Source: PMNU01 sp035479875 (GTDB taxonomy: Bacteria; Patescibacteriota; Saccharimonadia; Saccharimonadales; UBA4665). Taken from it: a stretch of DNA of 64,000 nt. The position numbers and the translations under genes are program-made. The DNA is taken from contig DATIIH010000009.1 of assembly GCA_035479875.1 (NCBI GenBank), forward strand, positions 6,915 through 70,914, in the 5' to 3' direction. Below the pieces are notes generated by a model. It had not been told where the DNA came from. It saw only the letters and a list, made by a program, of their open reading frames with translations, and ran no database searches. Positions 24,625 through 33,171 of this stretch are shown piece by piece. Every line of letters begins with the position of its first letter. The stretch's first letter is position 1.

Positions 24625-25161
24625 ATGGCTGATTTTAATGTAGTGCTAACGCCGGGCGACTGGCAAAACGGCGTTGTGACCACGGTGGTCGAAATTCCCG
24701 AAGGCTCAACCTTAAAGGTTGAATGGCGACGCAAGCTCGGCGTCTTTGAAATTGACCGCGTTGAGCCACGGATTTTTGCCAAGCCGGCAAGCTACGGTTT
24801 TATTCCACAAACGCTAGACGAAGATGGCGACGAGCTCGACGTCCTCGTAGTATGTAGCGAGCCAATCCCTACGGGTGTATATTTGCAGGCCAAGATCGTT
24901 GGCGTTATGAACTTTGAAGACGACGGTGAGATGGACCACAAGATTGTGGTTGTGCCGGCAGACGACCGTGATAACGGCGACCGCATTAACTCGCTCGACG
25001 ACCTCGGCGAGCGCTGGAAACAAAAGCTAGAACACCACTTTACCCATTACAAAGACCTCAAGAAGCCAGGCAGCACCAAGGTGCTAGGCTGGGGCGGTGT
25101 GGACGAAGCCAAAAGGATCATAGAAGAGTCCATCACGCGCTGGAATAACGAGGCAAAATAG
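24625..25161 (+). CDS. ppa: Inorganic pyrophosphatase (family I)
   Basis: The 178-aa soluble enzyme has VVEIPEGSTLKVEW, the signature DEDGDELDVLV (metal-binding Asp residues) and VVVPADDRDN plus LEHHFTHYKDLKKPG, all typical of family I pyrophosphatases. It hydrolyses PPi to drive biosynthetic reactions. AAGGAGAT lies 7 nt before the ATG, and TACAAT at 24580-24585 gives a leader of about 32 nt, so it is one of the leadered genes. Five nt separate it from the Nudix gene. Confidence 0.97.
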   Translation: MADFNVVLTPGDWQNGVVTTVVEIPEGSTLKVEWRRKLGVFEIDRVEPRIFAKPASYGFIPQTLDEDGDELDVLVVCSEPIPTGVYLQAKIVGVMNFEDDGEMDHKIVVVPADDRDNGDRINSLDDLGERWKQKLEHHFTHYKDLKKPGSTKVLGWGGVDEAKRIIEESITRWNNEAK

Positions 25162-25166
25162 CCGTT

Positions 25167-25586
25167 ATGCGGATAGCCGTTACCGCGCGCGCAATCGTAC
25201 TCAATCCGAACGGCCAGCTTCTGATCATTCGGCGTAGCGCCACAGATCCATCTCATGGTGGCAAGTGGGACTTACCGGGTGGGCGTGCTAATACTGGCGA
25301 GGATGCGCGCGCTGCTGCCATTCGCGAAACCCGCGAAGAAATTGGGCTCAACCTTGCGTTGCCTGACCTATTGTACGGTGTGAGTGCTGCGCGGTCTGAT
25401 GGTAGCGGCACATGGCTGTTCTTTGCGGAGCGGGTTCCAGCTGACGCCACGATTTCGTTAGGAAATGAACATGACGCGTTTAAGTGGGTCGATTTTGTCG
25501 ACATGCCAAAGTACACCGACTATGAATTACTGCTCGGCATGTATGCCTACGTCACCGAGCACCGCTTGCTCGAACTAGTTGCATAA
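25167..25586 (+). CDS. Nudix hydrolase
   Basis: The 139-aa protein contains a full Nudix box GRANTGEDARAAAIRETREEIGL (residues about 35-58), preceded by GKWDLPGG, and a typical start AVTARAIVLNPNGQLLIIRRS. It probably hydrolyses a nucleoside diphosphate derivative (MutT/ADP-ribose-like). The substrate cannot be told. It follows ppa by 5 nt, so its PPi or phosphate product chemistry fits a shared transcript. Confidence 0.92.
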   Translation: MRIAVTARAIVLNPNGQLLIIRRSATDPSHGGKWDLPGGRANTGEDARAAAIRETREEIGLNLALPDLLYGVSAARSDGSGTWLFFAERVPADATISLGNEHDAFKWVDFVDMPKYTDYELLLGMYAYVTEHRLLELVA

Positions 25587-25647
25587 CCAGCCTATCACCC
25601 CGTACAATAGCACCAGAATGTGCTAACGCTTAAGAAGGGACGAATGT

Positions 25648-26667
25648 ATGGCAACACGGGTAGCAATTAACGGATTCGGACGCATTGGGCGTAACGCCTT
25701 TAAGATTGCGTTTGACCGCACAGACCTAGAGATCGTCGCGATAAACGACCTCACCGACACCAAGACGCTGGCGCACTTGCTCAAGCACGACAGCAACTAC
25801 GGCGCGTACTCGCACGACGTGTCATACGACGACACAAACATTATCGTCGATAAAAAATCAATTAAAGTTTTGGCCGAGAAAGACCCGGCTGCATTGCCGT
25901 GGAAAGACCTGAACGTCGACGTAGTCATTGAATCCACTGGCTTCTTTGTAGATCCTGCCAAAGCCAAGGCACACATCGACGCCGGCGCCAAAAAGGTGGT
26001 GATTAGCGCACCCGCCAAGGGCGATGGCGCTGCAACGGTGGTTCTGGGCGTAAACGAAAAAGACCTCGAAAGCGCGCCAGAAATTATTAGCAACGCCAGC
26101 TGCACCACTAACTGTATTACACCGGTAGCCGCGATTATCGAGAGCAACTTTGGTATCGAAAAAGCCATGATGACCACTATCCACAGTTACACCGCCAGCC
26201 AAAAGCTGCAAGACGCTCCGGCTAAAGACCTGCGCGAGGCCCGCAACGCGGCCGAAAACATCGTACCAACCACTACCGGCGCCTCAATTGCTGCCGGCCA
26301 GGCACTCCCCGCACTTAAGGGTATCTTCGGCGGGTTGTCTATCCGCGTTCCCACCCCGGTAGTTTCACTCAGCGACTTTGTGATCATTACCAAGCGCAAA
26401 GTCACCGTCGAAGAAGTCAACGAAGTCTTTAAAAAAGCCGCCGCCAACCCGTATTACCAAGGCATTTTGGCCGTCACCGAAGAAGAGCTGGTAAGTAGCG
26501 ACTTTATTGGCAACAGCCATTCGGCAATTGTCGACCTCAAGCTCACTGCCGTCGTAGCCGACACCATGCTCAAAGTGGTTGCTTGGTACGACAACGAATG
26601 GGGCTACAGCAATCGTTTGGTTGAAGAAGTAGCCGACATCGGCCGACTCTTGAACAAAAGCAAGTAG
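25648..26667 (+). CDS. gap: Glyceraldehyde-3-phosphate dehydrogenase
   Basis: The 339-aa enzyme has the NAD-binding INGFGRIGRNAFK, catalytic SNASCTTNC with Cys, catalytic His in TIHSYTASQKLQD, and NEWGYSNRLVEEV near the end. It converts glyceraldehyde-3-phosphate to 1,3-bisphosphoglycerate in glycolysis. TACAAT at 25603-25608 and an AAGGGA Shine-Dalgarno sequence give a leader of about 33 nt. It is monocistronic. The next gene has its own promoter and a possible operator at 26696. Confidence 0.98.
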   Translation: MATRVAINGFGRIGRNAFKIAFDRTDLEIVAINDLTDTKTLAHLLKHDSNYGAYSHDVSYDDTNIIVDKKSIKVLAEKDPAALPWKDLNVDVVIESTGFFVDPAKAKAHIDAGAKKVVISAPAKGDGAATVVLGVNEKDLESAPEIISNASCTTNCITPVAAIIESNFGIEKAMMTTIHSYTASQKLQDAPAKDLREARNAAENIVPTTTGASIAAGQALPALKGIFGGLSIRVPTPVVSLSDFVIITKRKVTVEEVNEVFKKAAANPYYQGILAVTEEELVSSDFIGNSHSAIVDLKLTAVVADTMLKVVAWYDNEWGYSNRLVEEVADIGRLLNKSK

Positions 26668-26695
26668 CCAGCTTCTTTTTAGTGGATTTACTCCT

Positions 26696-26711
26696 TATAT
26701 CATGATATAGT
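26696..26711 (+). promoter_or_regulatory. 14-bp perfect palindrome overlapping a -10 box
   Basis: TATATCATGATATA (26696-26709) is a perfect palindrome overlapping TATAGT (26706-26711), upstream of the membrane protein gene at 26742. Its position over the core promoter would suit a dimeric repressor. Confidence 0.45.
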
Positions 26712-26741
26712 AGGTTTAACCTAATGTGGTGAGCCTACGGC

Positions 26742-27545
26742 ATGATAAAGACGATAATAAAATTTGGGCTTTGGTTAGCGGCGCTTCTAGCGGTGTGGCA
26801 AATTGGCACATCGCCTACGGTATCGAACGCCTTTATGAATTTGTATGTAGCCGGTGTTGTGCCGGGTACTCATGACGTGCTTACGCCAGGCCAGGAATTC
26901 TGGATGCTGGGTGCGTTATTGTTCATCGCCGTGGCCGCCATCTTCTTTACTAATATCAAGCGCAGCATTTTACGTCTAGTACACCGCACACCTCAAACGC
27001 TACAGGTATCTAACGCTGTTGCTAAAACGCCTAAGCCGGCCAAGCCCGCTAAAGCTCCCAAGCCCAAAGTTATTTTGGTTTTGCCGATTAAGACTAAAAA
27101 CAGCCGTTTGGTGCCGTACGCCCGCCGCATTATTTACTATATGCAGACTGTTGGTCGCCGCATTCTGGCGCTGGCTGGACCGCGTGTCGAAAAGGTGCTG
27201 CACTTCGCTGGTGCGGTTTCACGTTCGGCCTCGGCAGCCGTTAGTATCAAGACCCAGCGAACGTGTGTTGCAGTTATTGCCTACGCTACATTTTTCGCTG
27301 AGCGCCTAGTACGGCTGTCTATCCGTTCTGCCGAAGTCACGCGGTTTTTTGTGGCAGCCAAAGCCATCCTGATTTGGCGCTGGGCCGAACCTCGCATCCA
27401 TGACTTTGATCGTTATCTGAACCGCCGTCTGCATCAAAACGAAACTGCCGCTGCAGTTCTAGCTTTTGGCAGCCAATCGTATGAGCTCTGCCGCGACTGG
27501 GTAACCGTGCTTGTAGCCCGGCTAGAGCGCGCCCTACAAAAATAA
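26742..27545 (+). CDS. Hypothetical membrane protein with Lys/Pro-rich linker (267 aa)
   Basis: The protein has two N-terminal transmembrane helices (TIIKFGLWLAALLAVWQIG and EFWMLGALLFIAVAAIFF), a Lys/Pro/Ala-rich linker near residues 88-107 (AKTPKPAKPAKAPKPK), and a basic, mostly helical C-terminal half rich in Arg (RRIIYYMQTVGRRILALAG, LYRRLHQ-like patterns). The high positive charge suggests contact with nucleic acid or the inner membrane face, but no family is recognised. It stands alone between gap and rpiB, with its own -10 and a palindrome. Confidence 0.65.
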   Translation: MIKTIIKFGLWLAALLAVWQIGTSPTVSNAFMNLYVAGVVPGTHDVLTPGQEFWMLGALLFIAVAAIFFTNIKRSILRLVHRTPQTLQVSNAVAKTPKPAKPAKAPKPKVILVLPIKTKNSRLVPYARRIIYYMQTVGRRILALAGPRVEKVLHFAGAVSRSASAAVSIKTQRTCVAVIAYATFFAERLVRLSIRSAEVTRFFVAAKAILIWRWAEPRIHDFDRYLNRRLHQNETAAAVLAFGSQSYELCRDWVTVLVARLERALQK

Positions 27546-27587
27546 CTCTTTCAGGCGCCCTCTAAAGCGCGGTATAGTATAAGCAGT

Positions 27588-28031
27588 ATGAAACTGTTTA
27601 TTGCTGCCGATCATAATGGGTTTGAGTTTAAACGAATATTGCTTGAAACGCTCCTGCGCGTCGGCTACGAAGTTGTCGACGAAGGCGACCAAGAACTTAA
27701 ACCCGACGACGATTTTCCACAGTTTGCCGCCCGCGCCATTCAAGCACTCAAAGCCGGCGCTAGAGACGACAAAGCTATTCTTATCTGTGGCAGCGGGCAG
27801 GGCATGTGTATGGCCGCCAATCGCTACAAGGGCATCCGAGCCAGCTTGGTTTGGAACGCCGAAGAAGCCCGCGCTGCACGTAACGATGACGACAGCAACG
27901 TGCTCTGCCTGCCGGCTCGCTACATGTCGGCCGACGAAGCTGTTAGCCTTGCCGAAACCTGGCTATCGACGCCATTCGCCGGCGCACCGCGCTTCAAGCG
28001 TCGCATTAAAGAGCTCGACGAACTAAATTAA
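27588..28031 (+). CDS. rpiB: Ribose-5-phosphate isomerase B
   Basis: The 147-aa RpiB/LacA/LacB family protein starts MKLFIAADHNGFEFK, has the phosphate/anion-binding loop ILICGSGQGMCMAANRYKGIRASL, and NVLCLPARYMSADEAVSLAETWLSTPF. The glycine-rich loop carries Ser (CGSGQGMC) where the RpiB catalytic Cys region usually reads CGTGIGxS. It interconverts ribose-5-phosphate and ribulose-5-phosphate. TATAGT (27573-27578) ends 9 nt before the ATG. Together with rpe and transketolase it forms a pentose-phosphate cluster. Confidence 0.92.
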   Translation: MKLFIAADHNGFEFKRILLETLLRVGYEVVDEGDQELKPDDDFPQFAARAIQALKAGARDDKAILICGSGQGMCMAANRYKGIRASLVWNAEEARAARNDDDSNVLCLPARYMSADEAVSLAETWLSTPFAGAPRFKRRIKELDELN

Positions 28032-28035
28032 GAGA

Positions 28036-28149
28036 TTACAAACCTTTGAGAATAACCGATAGGTGCTTGCTCGGTGCGGGCAGCGCAACAGTCTTCGGCA
28101 CTTTGGGCGCCGTAGCTTTGGATCGGACTTTAGGAGTTGGTTTGCTCAT
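28036..28149 (-). CDS. Very small basic protein (37 aa)
   Basis: A 37-codon ORF on the minus strand starts at an ATG with TATACT (28161-28156) ending 6 nt upstream, the same leaderless arrangement as annotated neighbours, and stops 5 nt from the convergent rpiB stop. The product is strongly basic and Pro/Lys/Ala-rich (starts MSKPTPKVRSKATAPKVP), ending KHLSVILKGL. The promoter and the otherwise unexplained gap support it as a gene. No function is recognised, and a nucleic-acid-binding or ribosome-associated role would be a guess. Confidence 0.5.
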   Translation of the reverse strand: MSKPTPKVRSKATAPKVPKTVALPAPSKHLSVILKGL

Positions 28150-28151
28150 AC

Positions 28152-28589
28152 CTATAGTATAGCCAAAAGGACGGCAAAGCCCAAGCCAGTAAGCACAATC
28201 GATACCAGGCAAAAGCGCATCCGTACTCTGTTGAGTTGTTCGTTATGGTGGATGGCGGCCGACGTGTCGGCCAGGAGTTGCAAAACTAATGTATCGTGGT
28301 CCATGGCGAGATACTCGGGTACGTCATCAAGGTCGGGGAGGCCGTAGTACTTGCGTGGCCAAACAGAGAATAGATCAAGCAAAAACGACAACCCAAACGG
28401 GATATACAGCACAGCGAATTCCCATGTAGGAATGTGGAGTCCGGCCTGAGCGATGAATATAATCAGCGCAAGATTAGTGCCCAAAATGGCCAGCGCTTTG
28501 GTATCAATTCCGTCGCTATCGGACATAATCTGGCCGAGGCGGTTTTGCTGAGCGTCGAGTAGTGGTGTGAGGTCTTGTTCGTTTGCCAT
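28152..28589 (-). CDS. Small membrane protein with a PycTM/DUF5706-like pattern
   Basis: The 145-aa protein has an N-terminal helical region, then DTKALAILGTNLALIIFIAQAG (TM1), WEFAVLYIPFGLSFLLDLF (TM2) and a C-terminal TM3 (FCLVSIVLTGLGFAVLLAIL), with LADTSAAIHHNEQLNRVRMR before TM3. The 'aDtKA-hydrophobic' start and the helix before the last membrane segment resemble the Pycsar effector/DUF5706 family (PF18967) in pattern only. No nucleotidyl cyclase is adjacent. It is divergent from rpe, and its 3' end abuts the small basic gene. Other helical membrane families remain possible. Confidence 0.6.
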   Translation of the reverse strand: MANEQDLTPLLDAQQNRLGQIMSDSDGIDTKALAILGTNLALIIFIAQAGLHIPTWEFAVLYIPFGLSFLLDLFSVWPRKYYGLPDLDDVPEYLAMDHDTLVLQLLADTSAAIHHNEQLNRVRMRFCLVSIVLTGLGFAVLLAIL

Positions 28590-28631
28590 AAGCGGTATAA
28601 GCTTAATGTAAAGCTAAACTTATTGTACAAG

Positions 28632-29264
28632 ATGGAATCAACGATTTGCCCTACAATCTTAGCCGGTAACCCCGACGACTTTAACGCACAGATGGAGCGT
28701 GTGGCTGAATTTGCCGCTCGCGTACATATCGATTTGGCCGATGGCCATTTTGCACCGAGTAAAACAATTGCTATCGACCAAGTGTGGTGGCCAGGTAACA
28801 TCCGAGCCGATTTGCACGTGATGTACGACAAGCCATTCGAATACGCCCGAATGCTGTTCGAGCTCCAGCCCCAGATGATTATCGTGCACGCCGAAGCAGA
28901 AGGCGATTTTGTATCGTTTGCCGAGGAGGCCCATGCCAATGGTATAGAGATAGGCGTTGCACTCAAGCCCGAGACTATGCCGCAAATGATCGAACCGGCT
29001 TTGCCATGGATCGACCATGTATTGATATTCTCCGGCCATCTTGGCCATTTTGGCGGCGAAGCCAACACTCATCTGCTCACCAAAGTACTCTACCTGCACA
29101 GCAAAAAACCGCAGCTCGAAATCGGTTGGGACGGTGGCATTAATACCCAAAATGTCCGCACGCTGGTTGCCGGCGGCATCCAAGTGCTCAACGTGGGCGG
29201 CTTTATTCAGCACGCGGCCGACCCGAACGGTGCTTATAATCAGCTCAAATCGCTATTAAACTAG
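28632..29264 (+). CDS. rpe: Ribulose-phosphate 3-epimerase-like protein
   Basis: With ATG 28632 the 210-aa product starts MESTICPTILAGNPDDFNAQMERVAEFAARVHIDLADGHFAPSKT, matching the Rpe TIM barrel (hIDhMDGhFVPn-like, with metal-site HID and D). It also has LHVMYDKPFEY, LIFSGHLGHFGG and LEIGWDGGINTQNVRTLVAGGIQVLNVGGFI, the last being the phosphate-binding loop. Identity to canonical Rpe is weak in places (VHIDLADGHF for VHIDVMDGHF), so a related sugar-phosphate epimerase is possible. The upstream 19 codons of the longer frame lack support. Confidence 0.85.
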   Translation: MESTICPTILAGNPDDFNAQMERVAEFAARVHIDLADGHFAPSKTIAIDQVWWPGNIRADLHVMYDKPFEYARMLFELQPQMIIVHAEAEGDFVSFAEEAHANGIEIGVALKPETMPQMIEPALPWIDHVLIFSGHLGHFGGEANTHLLTKVLYLHSKKPQLEIGWDGGINTQNVRTLVAGGIQVLNVGGFIQHAADPNGAYNQLKSLLN

Positions 29265-29337
29265 GAAGCGTTTCCAACTTTGGCAAACGGCTTCGTCCGG
29301 TGTACTATAGTTGTGACAGCATAAGCATGAATGGGAT

Positions 29338-30198
29338 ATGAGACAAATTTTTTCGATTGAAGCATTGGAGCTCAAAGCCAACGAGATACGCGCAAGTATC
29401 ATTGAGATGCTTGAGACCGCTGGCAGTGGCCACCCTGGCGGTTCGCTGGGCCAGGCCGACATATATACTGCCTTGTACTTCAATATCATGAAGCACGACC
29501 CGCACAACCCCGACTGGGAAGAGCGCGACATCCTGATTCAAAGCAACGGTCATACCTGCCCGGTACGCTATGCGGCAATGGCTCACGCCGGCTATTTTGA
29601 TATTAAGGAGCTCAAGACGCTCCGCCAGCTTGGATCGCGCCTGCAAGGGCACCCCGAGCGTACGAAATTGCCGGGGGTGGAAAACACTAGCGGGCCGCTG
29701 GGTTCCGGCCTAAGTCAGGCCGCCGGTATGGCGCTGGGGCTACGCATGAACAAGCAGCAGCACCGTTGGGTGTACGTGACTACGGGCGATGGCGAGCTGG
29801 ATGAGGGTAATAACTGGGAAGCAATCATGTTAGCCAGTAAGTACAAGCTTACCAATATGATCGTGATTGTGGATCGCAACAACATCCAGATTGACGGGCC
29901 TACCGAGGTGGTGATGCCGCTTGAGGACCTGCGGGCAAAATGGGAAGCATTCGGCTGGCACGTGTTGGAAATCGACGGTAATGATGTTGAGGCAGTCATC
30001 GACGCCTGCAACATGGCTAAGGCCATCGTCGAAAAGCCGGTCGTGATTTTGGCACACACTATTCCTGGTAAGGGCGTGGACTTTATGGAATACGATTTCC
30101 ACTGGCACGGCGCGCCGCTCAACGAAAAGCAGGCTCAGGATGCGCTCAAGCAAATTCACACGCTCAAAGGCAAAATTAATAAAGAGTACGATTCATGA
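29338..30198 (+). CDS. Transketolase, N-terminal (TPP-binding) subunit
   Basis: The 286-aa protein has GSGHPGGSLGQADIYTALYF, NTSGPLGSGLSQAAGMALGLR and the thiamine-diphosphate motif GDGELDEGNNWEAIMLASKYKLTNMIVIVDRNNIQIDG. It is the pyrophosphate-binding half of a split transketolase, the other half being the next gene. Together they move two-carbon units between ketoses and aldoses. TATAGT lies at 29306-29311, giving a leader of about 20 nt. ATGA overlap with the partner gene ensures equal expression. Confidence 0.95.
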   Translation: MRQIFSIEALELKANEIRASIIEMLETAGSGHPGGSLGQADIYTALYFNIMKHDPHNPDWEERDILIQSNGHTCPVRYAAMAHAGYFDIKELKTLRQLGSRLQGHPERTKLPGVENTSGPLGSGLSQAAGMALGLRMNKQQHRWVYVTTGDGELDEGNNWEAIMLASKYKLTNMIVIVDRNNIQIDGPTEVVMPLEDLRAKWEAFGWHVLEIDGNDVEAVIDACNMAKAIVEKPVVILAHTIPGKGVDFMEYDFHWHGAPLNEKQAQDALKQIHTLKGKINKEYDS

Positions 30199-31178
30199 GT
30201 GATATGCATCTGATCGACGATATCCGGGCCAAAGACATCCTAAAAGAACCTATACGCGACGGGTTTGGCCGTGGCATATTGGAAGCAGGAAAGCGCAATG
30301 AAGACATAGTTGTCGTTTGCGCTGATTTGCTAGAAAGCGCCCGATTGACAGCGTTCTCTGAGGCGTTTCCGGAACGATTTATCGAGACCGGCATTGCGGA
30401 GCAGAATATCGTTACCGTCGGCAGTGGCCTAGCGGCTGTAGGCAAAATTCCGTTTGTTGGCAGTTATGCTGCGTTTTGCCCGGGGCGCACGTGGGAGCAA
30501 ATCCGTACCACGATTTGCCTGAACGATCAGCCCGTGAAGATTATGGGTAGTTATGCTGGCGCATACACGTCGCCGGACGGCGCGACACACCAGGCGTTCG
30601 AGGATATCGCGCTGATGCGGGTATTGCCGAACATGGTGGTTCTGGTGCCCTGCGATAGCGTGGAGGCAGAAAAGATGGTTCACGCCATGGTCGCCGACAA
30701 ACGTCCGAACTATATTCGTATGACGCGAGCCGGGTCGCCCGTTATTACGACCGACAAAACGCCGTTTGAAATCGGTAAGGCATATGTTTTCCGCGAAGGC
30801 AGCGACATCACGCTTATCGCGACTGGCACTATGACGTATCAGGTGCTGGTTGCGGCCGATATGTTAGCCAAAGACGGTATTCACGCCGAGGTTGTGCATG
30901 TGCCAACGGTCAAGCCGCTCGACGAGCAGACAATTCTTACCAGCGTTAAAAAAACAGGCGCCGTTGTCGTCGCCGAAGAAGGCCAGATTGCTGGGGGCCT
31001 AGGCGGGGCGGTGGCTGAGTTGCTCGGCGAGCACTTCCCGGTGCCGATGAAGCGCATCGGCGTGCAGGACCGTTTCGGGGAGTCGGCCCCCACAGCCGAG
31101 GAATTGCTCAAACACCTTGGCCTAGACGCCGTGCACATCGCCTTAGCAGCACACACAATTATTGAGCGCAAGCACTAG
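30195..31178 (+). CDS. Transketolase, C-terminal (pyrimidine-binding) subunit
   Basis: The 327-aa protein has the pyrimidine-binding and C-terminal domains of transketolase: VVVCADLLESARLTAFSEAFPERFIETGIAEQNIVTVGSGLAAVGKIPFVGSYAAF, PDGATHQAFEDIALMRVLPNM and a transketolase_C-type end (TVKPLDEQTILTSVKKTGAVVVAEEGQIAGGLGGAVAELLGEHF). The key Glu in the IAEQN motif is present. It overlaps the N-terminal subunit by ATGA and is followed after 5 nt by an EamA transporter. Archaea and many CPR bacteria use such split enzymes. Confidence 0.95.
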   Translation: MSDMHLIDDIRAKDILKEPIRDGFGRGILEAGKRNEDIVVVCADLLESARLTAFSEAFPERFIETGIAEQNIVTVGSGLAAVGKIPFVGSYAAFCPGRTWEQIRTTICLNDQPVKIMGSYAGAYTSPDGATHQAFEDIALMRVLPNMVVLVPCDSVEAEKMVHAMVADKRPNYIRMTRAGSPVITTDKTPFEIGKAYVFREGSDITLIATGTMTYQVLVAADMLAKDGIHAEVVHVPTVKPLDEQTILTSVKKTGAVVVAEEGQIAGGLGGAVAELLGEHFPVPMKRIGVQDRFGESAPTAEELLKHLGLDAVHIALAAHTIIERKH

Positions 31179-31183
31179 GTCAT

Positions 31184-32056
31184 ATGGACCCCGTCAGCAT
31201 TATTCTCACGCAGAATACTGCCGCGGCTGTGTTTGCGGTGGTGTCCAGAAAATTATCTCCTGCACTGCCGCGTGCATATTTTCAGGTCAATGCCATCGTC
31301 ATCGGCATTATGTATTTTGCTGGCCTGGCCTGGGCTGCTGTGCACCGCGGTGTGTCGGTGGCAGAACTGTTGCAATGGCTACCCTGGTTGCTTGGCGGCA
31401 GCCTGGCGTTTGCGATGACCAACGCCATTAGTTTTAAGGTGTTTCAGTATGTTGATGCAGCGATTGCCTCGCTACTGAGCACCTTCAATATTATCGCGGC
31501 GATTATTCTGTCTACGATATTTATCGGCGAAGGGCTAACGCTACGCAATGCCCTCGGGGCCGCCATTATTTTGGGTGCGGCGTGGTTGGTGCTGTCGGCG
31601 CATGTTGGCCGCCAAGAGAGGAGAGCTTGGACCATAGGACTGGCTTTATCGCTGCTTGCGGCCGTGTTTTTTGGCATTGCCATCACCAACGAGAAATTCT
31701 TACTTAATCATATGGGTTTATCTTCCTACTTAGTTTGGGGTTGGGGTGTCCAGGTAATCGTCGCTTTTGTGTGTAGCTTTGTGTTTATGCCACGTGGGTA
31801 TCGGGACATCGCTAAAGTGCGGCCCTACGGTCTGTTGGGCATGGCCGGTGCCTTGCGGGCGATTAGCGGCTTGACGTTTGTGTTGGCTTTGGTGCGACTC
31901 AATAATCTGGCAATCGTATCGGCCTTGTCTGGGCTAAAAGTGATTCTGGCTGCAGCGTTTGGCTTGGTGTTCTTACACGAGGGGCAGTTCGCGGTGCGTA
32001 AAATAAGCGCTTCTCTGGCTGCCGCGGCCGGCGTCGCCATAATGTTCTGGAAATGA
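31184..32056 (+). CDS. EamA/DMT-family transporter
   Basis: The 290-aa protein consists of about ten hydrophobic helices in two EamA-like repeats, with a repeat boundary near residue 145 (LSAHVGRQERRAWTIGLALSLLAAVFFGIAI). The first half ends with ATIFIGEGLTLRNALGAAIILGAAWLVL and the second with FLHEGQFAVRKISASLAAAAGVAIMF, matching the terminal helix pair of drug/metabolite transporters. Located 5 nt after the transketolase C subunit, it may export or import a sugar or related metabolite. The substrate is unknown. Confidence 0.85.
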   Translation: MDPVSIILTQNTAAAVFAVVSRKLSPALPRAYFQVNAIVIGIMYFAGLAWAAVHRGVSVAELLQWLPWLLGGSLAFAMTNAISFKVFQYVDAAIASLLSTFNIIAAIILSTIFIGEGLTLRNALGAAIILGAAWLVLSAHVGRQERRAWTIGLALSLLAAVFFGIAITNEKFLLNHMGLSSYLVWGWGVQVIVAFVCSFVFMPRGYRDIAKVRPYGLLGMAGALRAISGLTFVLALVRLNNLAIVSALSGLKVILAAAFGLVFLHEGQFAVRKISASLAAAAGVAIMFWK

Positions 32057-32071
32057 TAAAGCCATAAGCGG

Positions 32072-32097
32072 TATAATGAGCGCAAAGAGGGAGATCA
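32072..32097 (+). promoter_or_regulatory. -10 box and Shine-Dalgarno that fix the aldolase start
   Basis: TATAAT (32072-32077) overlaps the ATG of the longer aldolase reading frame at 32076, so that codon cannot be in the transcript. An AGGGAGAT ribosome-binding site follows before ATG 32100. Confidence 0.7.
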
Positions 32098-32099
32098 CG

Positions 32100-33158
32100 A
32101 TGAATACCGATGAGCTAGAACAGATAGCAAAAAGACTAGTGGCCGATGGCAAAGGTTTGCTGGCGGCTGACGAGAGCAATGCAAGCTGCCAAAAACGTTT
32201 TGACGCTGTAGGCGTGCCATGCACCGAAGAAACGCGTCGCGAATACCGCGAGCTGTTGATCACCACACCTGGCGCAGAGGAGTTCCTGACCGGTGTTATT
32301 ATGTTCGACGAAACATTTTGGCAGGCTACCGAAACCGGCCAAGTCTTCCGTGAATATCTCAAGAATCACCATATTTACCCAGGCATTAAAGTAGACAAAG
32401 GCTTGGTGGATTTACCTGGCTTCCCCGGCGAAAAAATAACTCAAGGCCTCGACGGCTTACCCGGCCAAATGGCTAAGTATGCAGCTGCAGGTGCCAAGTT
32501 TGCCAAGTGGCGCGCAGTGATCACCATTGGCGACGGTATTCCCACTGACGAATGTATTGGTGCTAACACGCTGGTTTTGGCGCGCTACGCCCGCATTTGC
32601 CAGGAGGTGGGCATTGTACCTATTGTTGAGCCAGAAGTCTTATTTGATGGCAACCACACCGCCGACCAGTGCGAGGCCGCCATGGCCCGCACCTTCGATA
32701 TTCTGTTCCGCACGATGCGCGCTTTCCGCGTGCATTTGCCGGGTGCAATCCTCAAAACCAGCATGGTGCTGCCTGGCAAAGATAGCGGCGTGGCAATTAA
32801 CCACGACGACGTGGCTGAGCGCACCGTGCGTGTCTTCCGCGAGCACGTGCCGCCGGAATTGGGCGGCATTGTATTCCTAAGCGGCGGCCAAACTAGTAAC
32901 GACGCGTTTGCCGATCTCAGTAAGATTATTCAGCGCATCGTCCAGGCTGGCCCGCATCCGTGGAACGTCACATTCTCGTACTCGCGCGCACTGCAAGACC
33001 CGGTGCTTAAGGCATGGGCCAAGAATCAGAACGCGAAGCATGAGGTGCAGGCTATTTTTCACCGGCAGTTGGAGCTGGCGAGTGATGCGGCGCATGGGAA
33101 GTTGGATGAAGCGCAGCTTGACGACAATACCGAAGCGTCTCACGCCCAAGATCTGTAA
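32100..33158 (+). CDS. Fructose-bisphosphate aldolase, class I
   Basis: The 352-aa aldolase is of the eukaryote-like class I type: GKGLLAADESNASCQKRF, TRREYRELLITTPGAEEFLTGVIMFDETFWQ, KFAKWRAVITIGDG, PIVEPEVLFDGNHT, GAILKTSMVLPGKDSG (Schiff-base Lys) and VFLSGGQTSNDAFADL with TFSYSRALQDPVLKAW. It cleaves fructose-1,6-bisphosphate without metal. The start is ATG 32100 with AGGGAGA upstream, as the in-frame ATG at 32076 lies in the -10 box. Followed by hairpin copy B. Confidence 0.95.
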   Translation: MNTDELEQIAKRLVADGKGLLAADESNASCQKRFDAVGVPCTEETRREYRELLITTPGAEEFLTGVIMFDETFWQATETGQVFREYLKNHHIYPGIKVDKGLVDLPGFPGEKITQGLDGLPGQMAKYAAAGAKFAKWRAVITIGDGIPTDECIGANTLVLARYARICQEVGIVPIVEPEVLFDGNHTADQCEAAMARTFDILFRTMRAFRVHLPGAILKTSMVLPGKDSGVAINHDDVAERTVRVFREHVPPELGGIVFLSGGQTSNDAFADLSKIIQRIVQAGPHPWNVTFSYSRALQDPVLKAWAKNQNAKHEVQAIFHRQLELASDAAHGKLDEAQLDDNTEASHAQDL

Positions 33159-33171
33159 TTAGAACTAGGAA

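Noticed and set aside
32076..32099. Upstream ATG of the aldolase frame
   Set aside because: It overlaps the TATAAT -10 box, so it is not in the mRNA.
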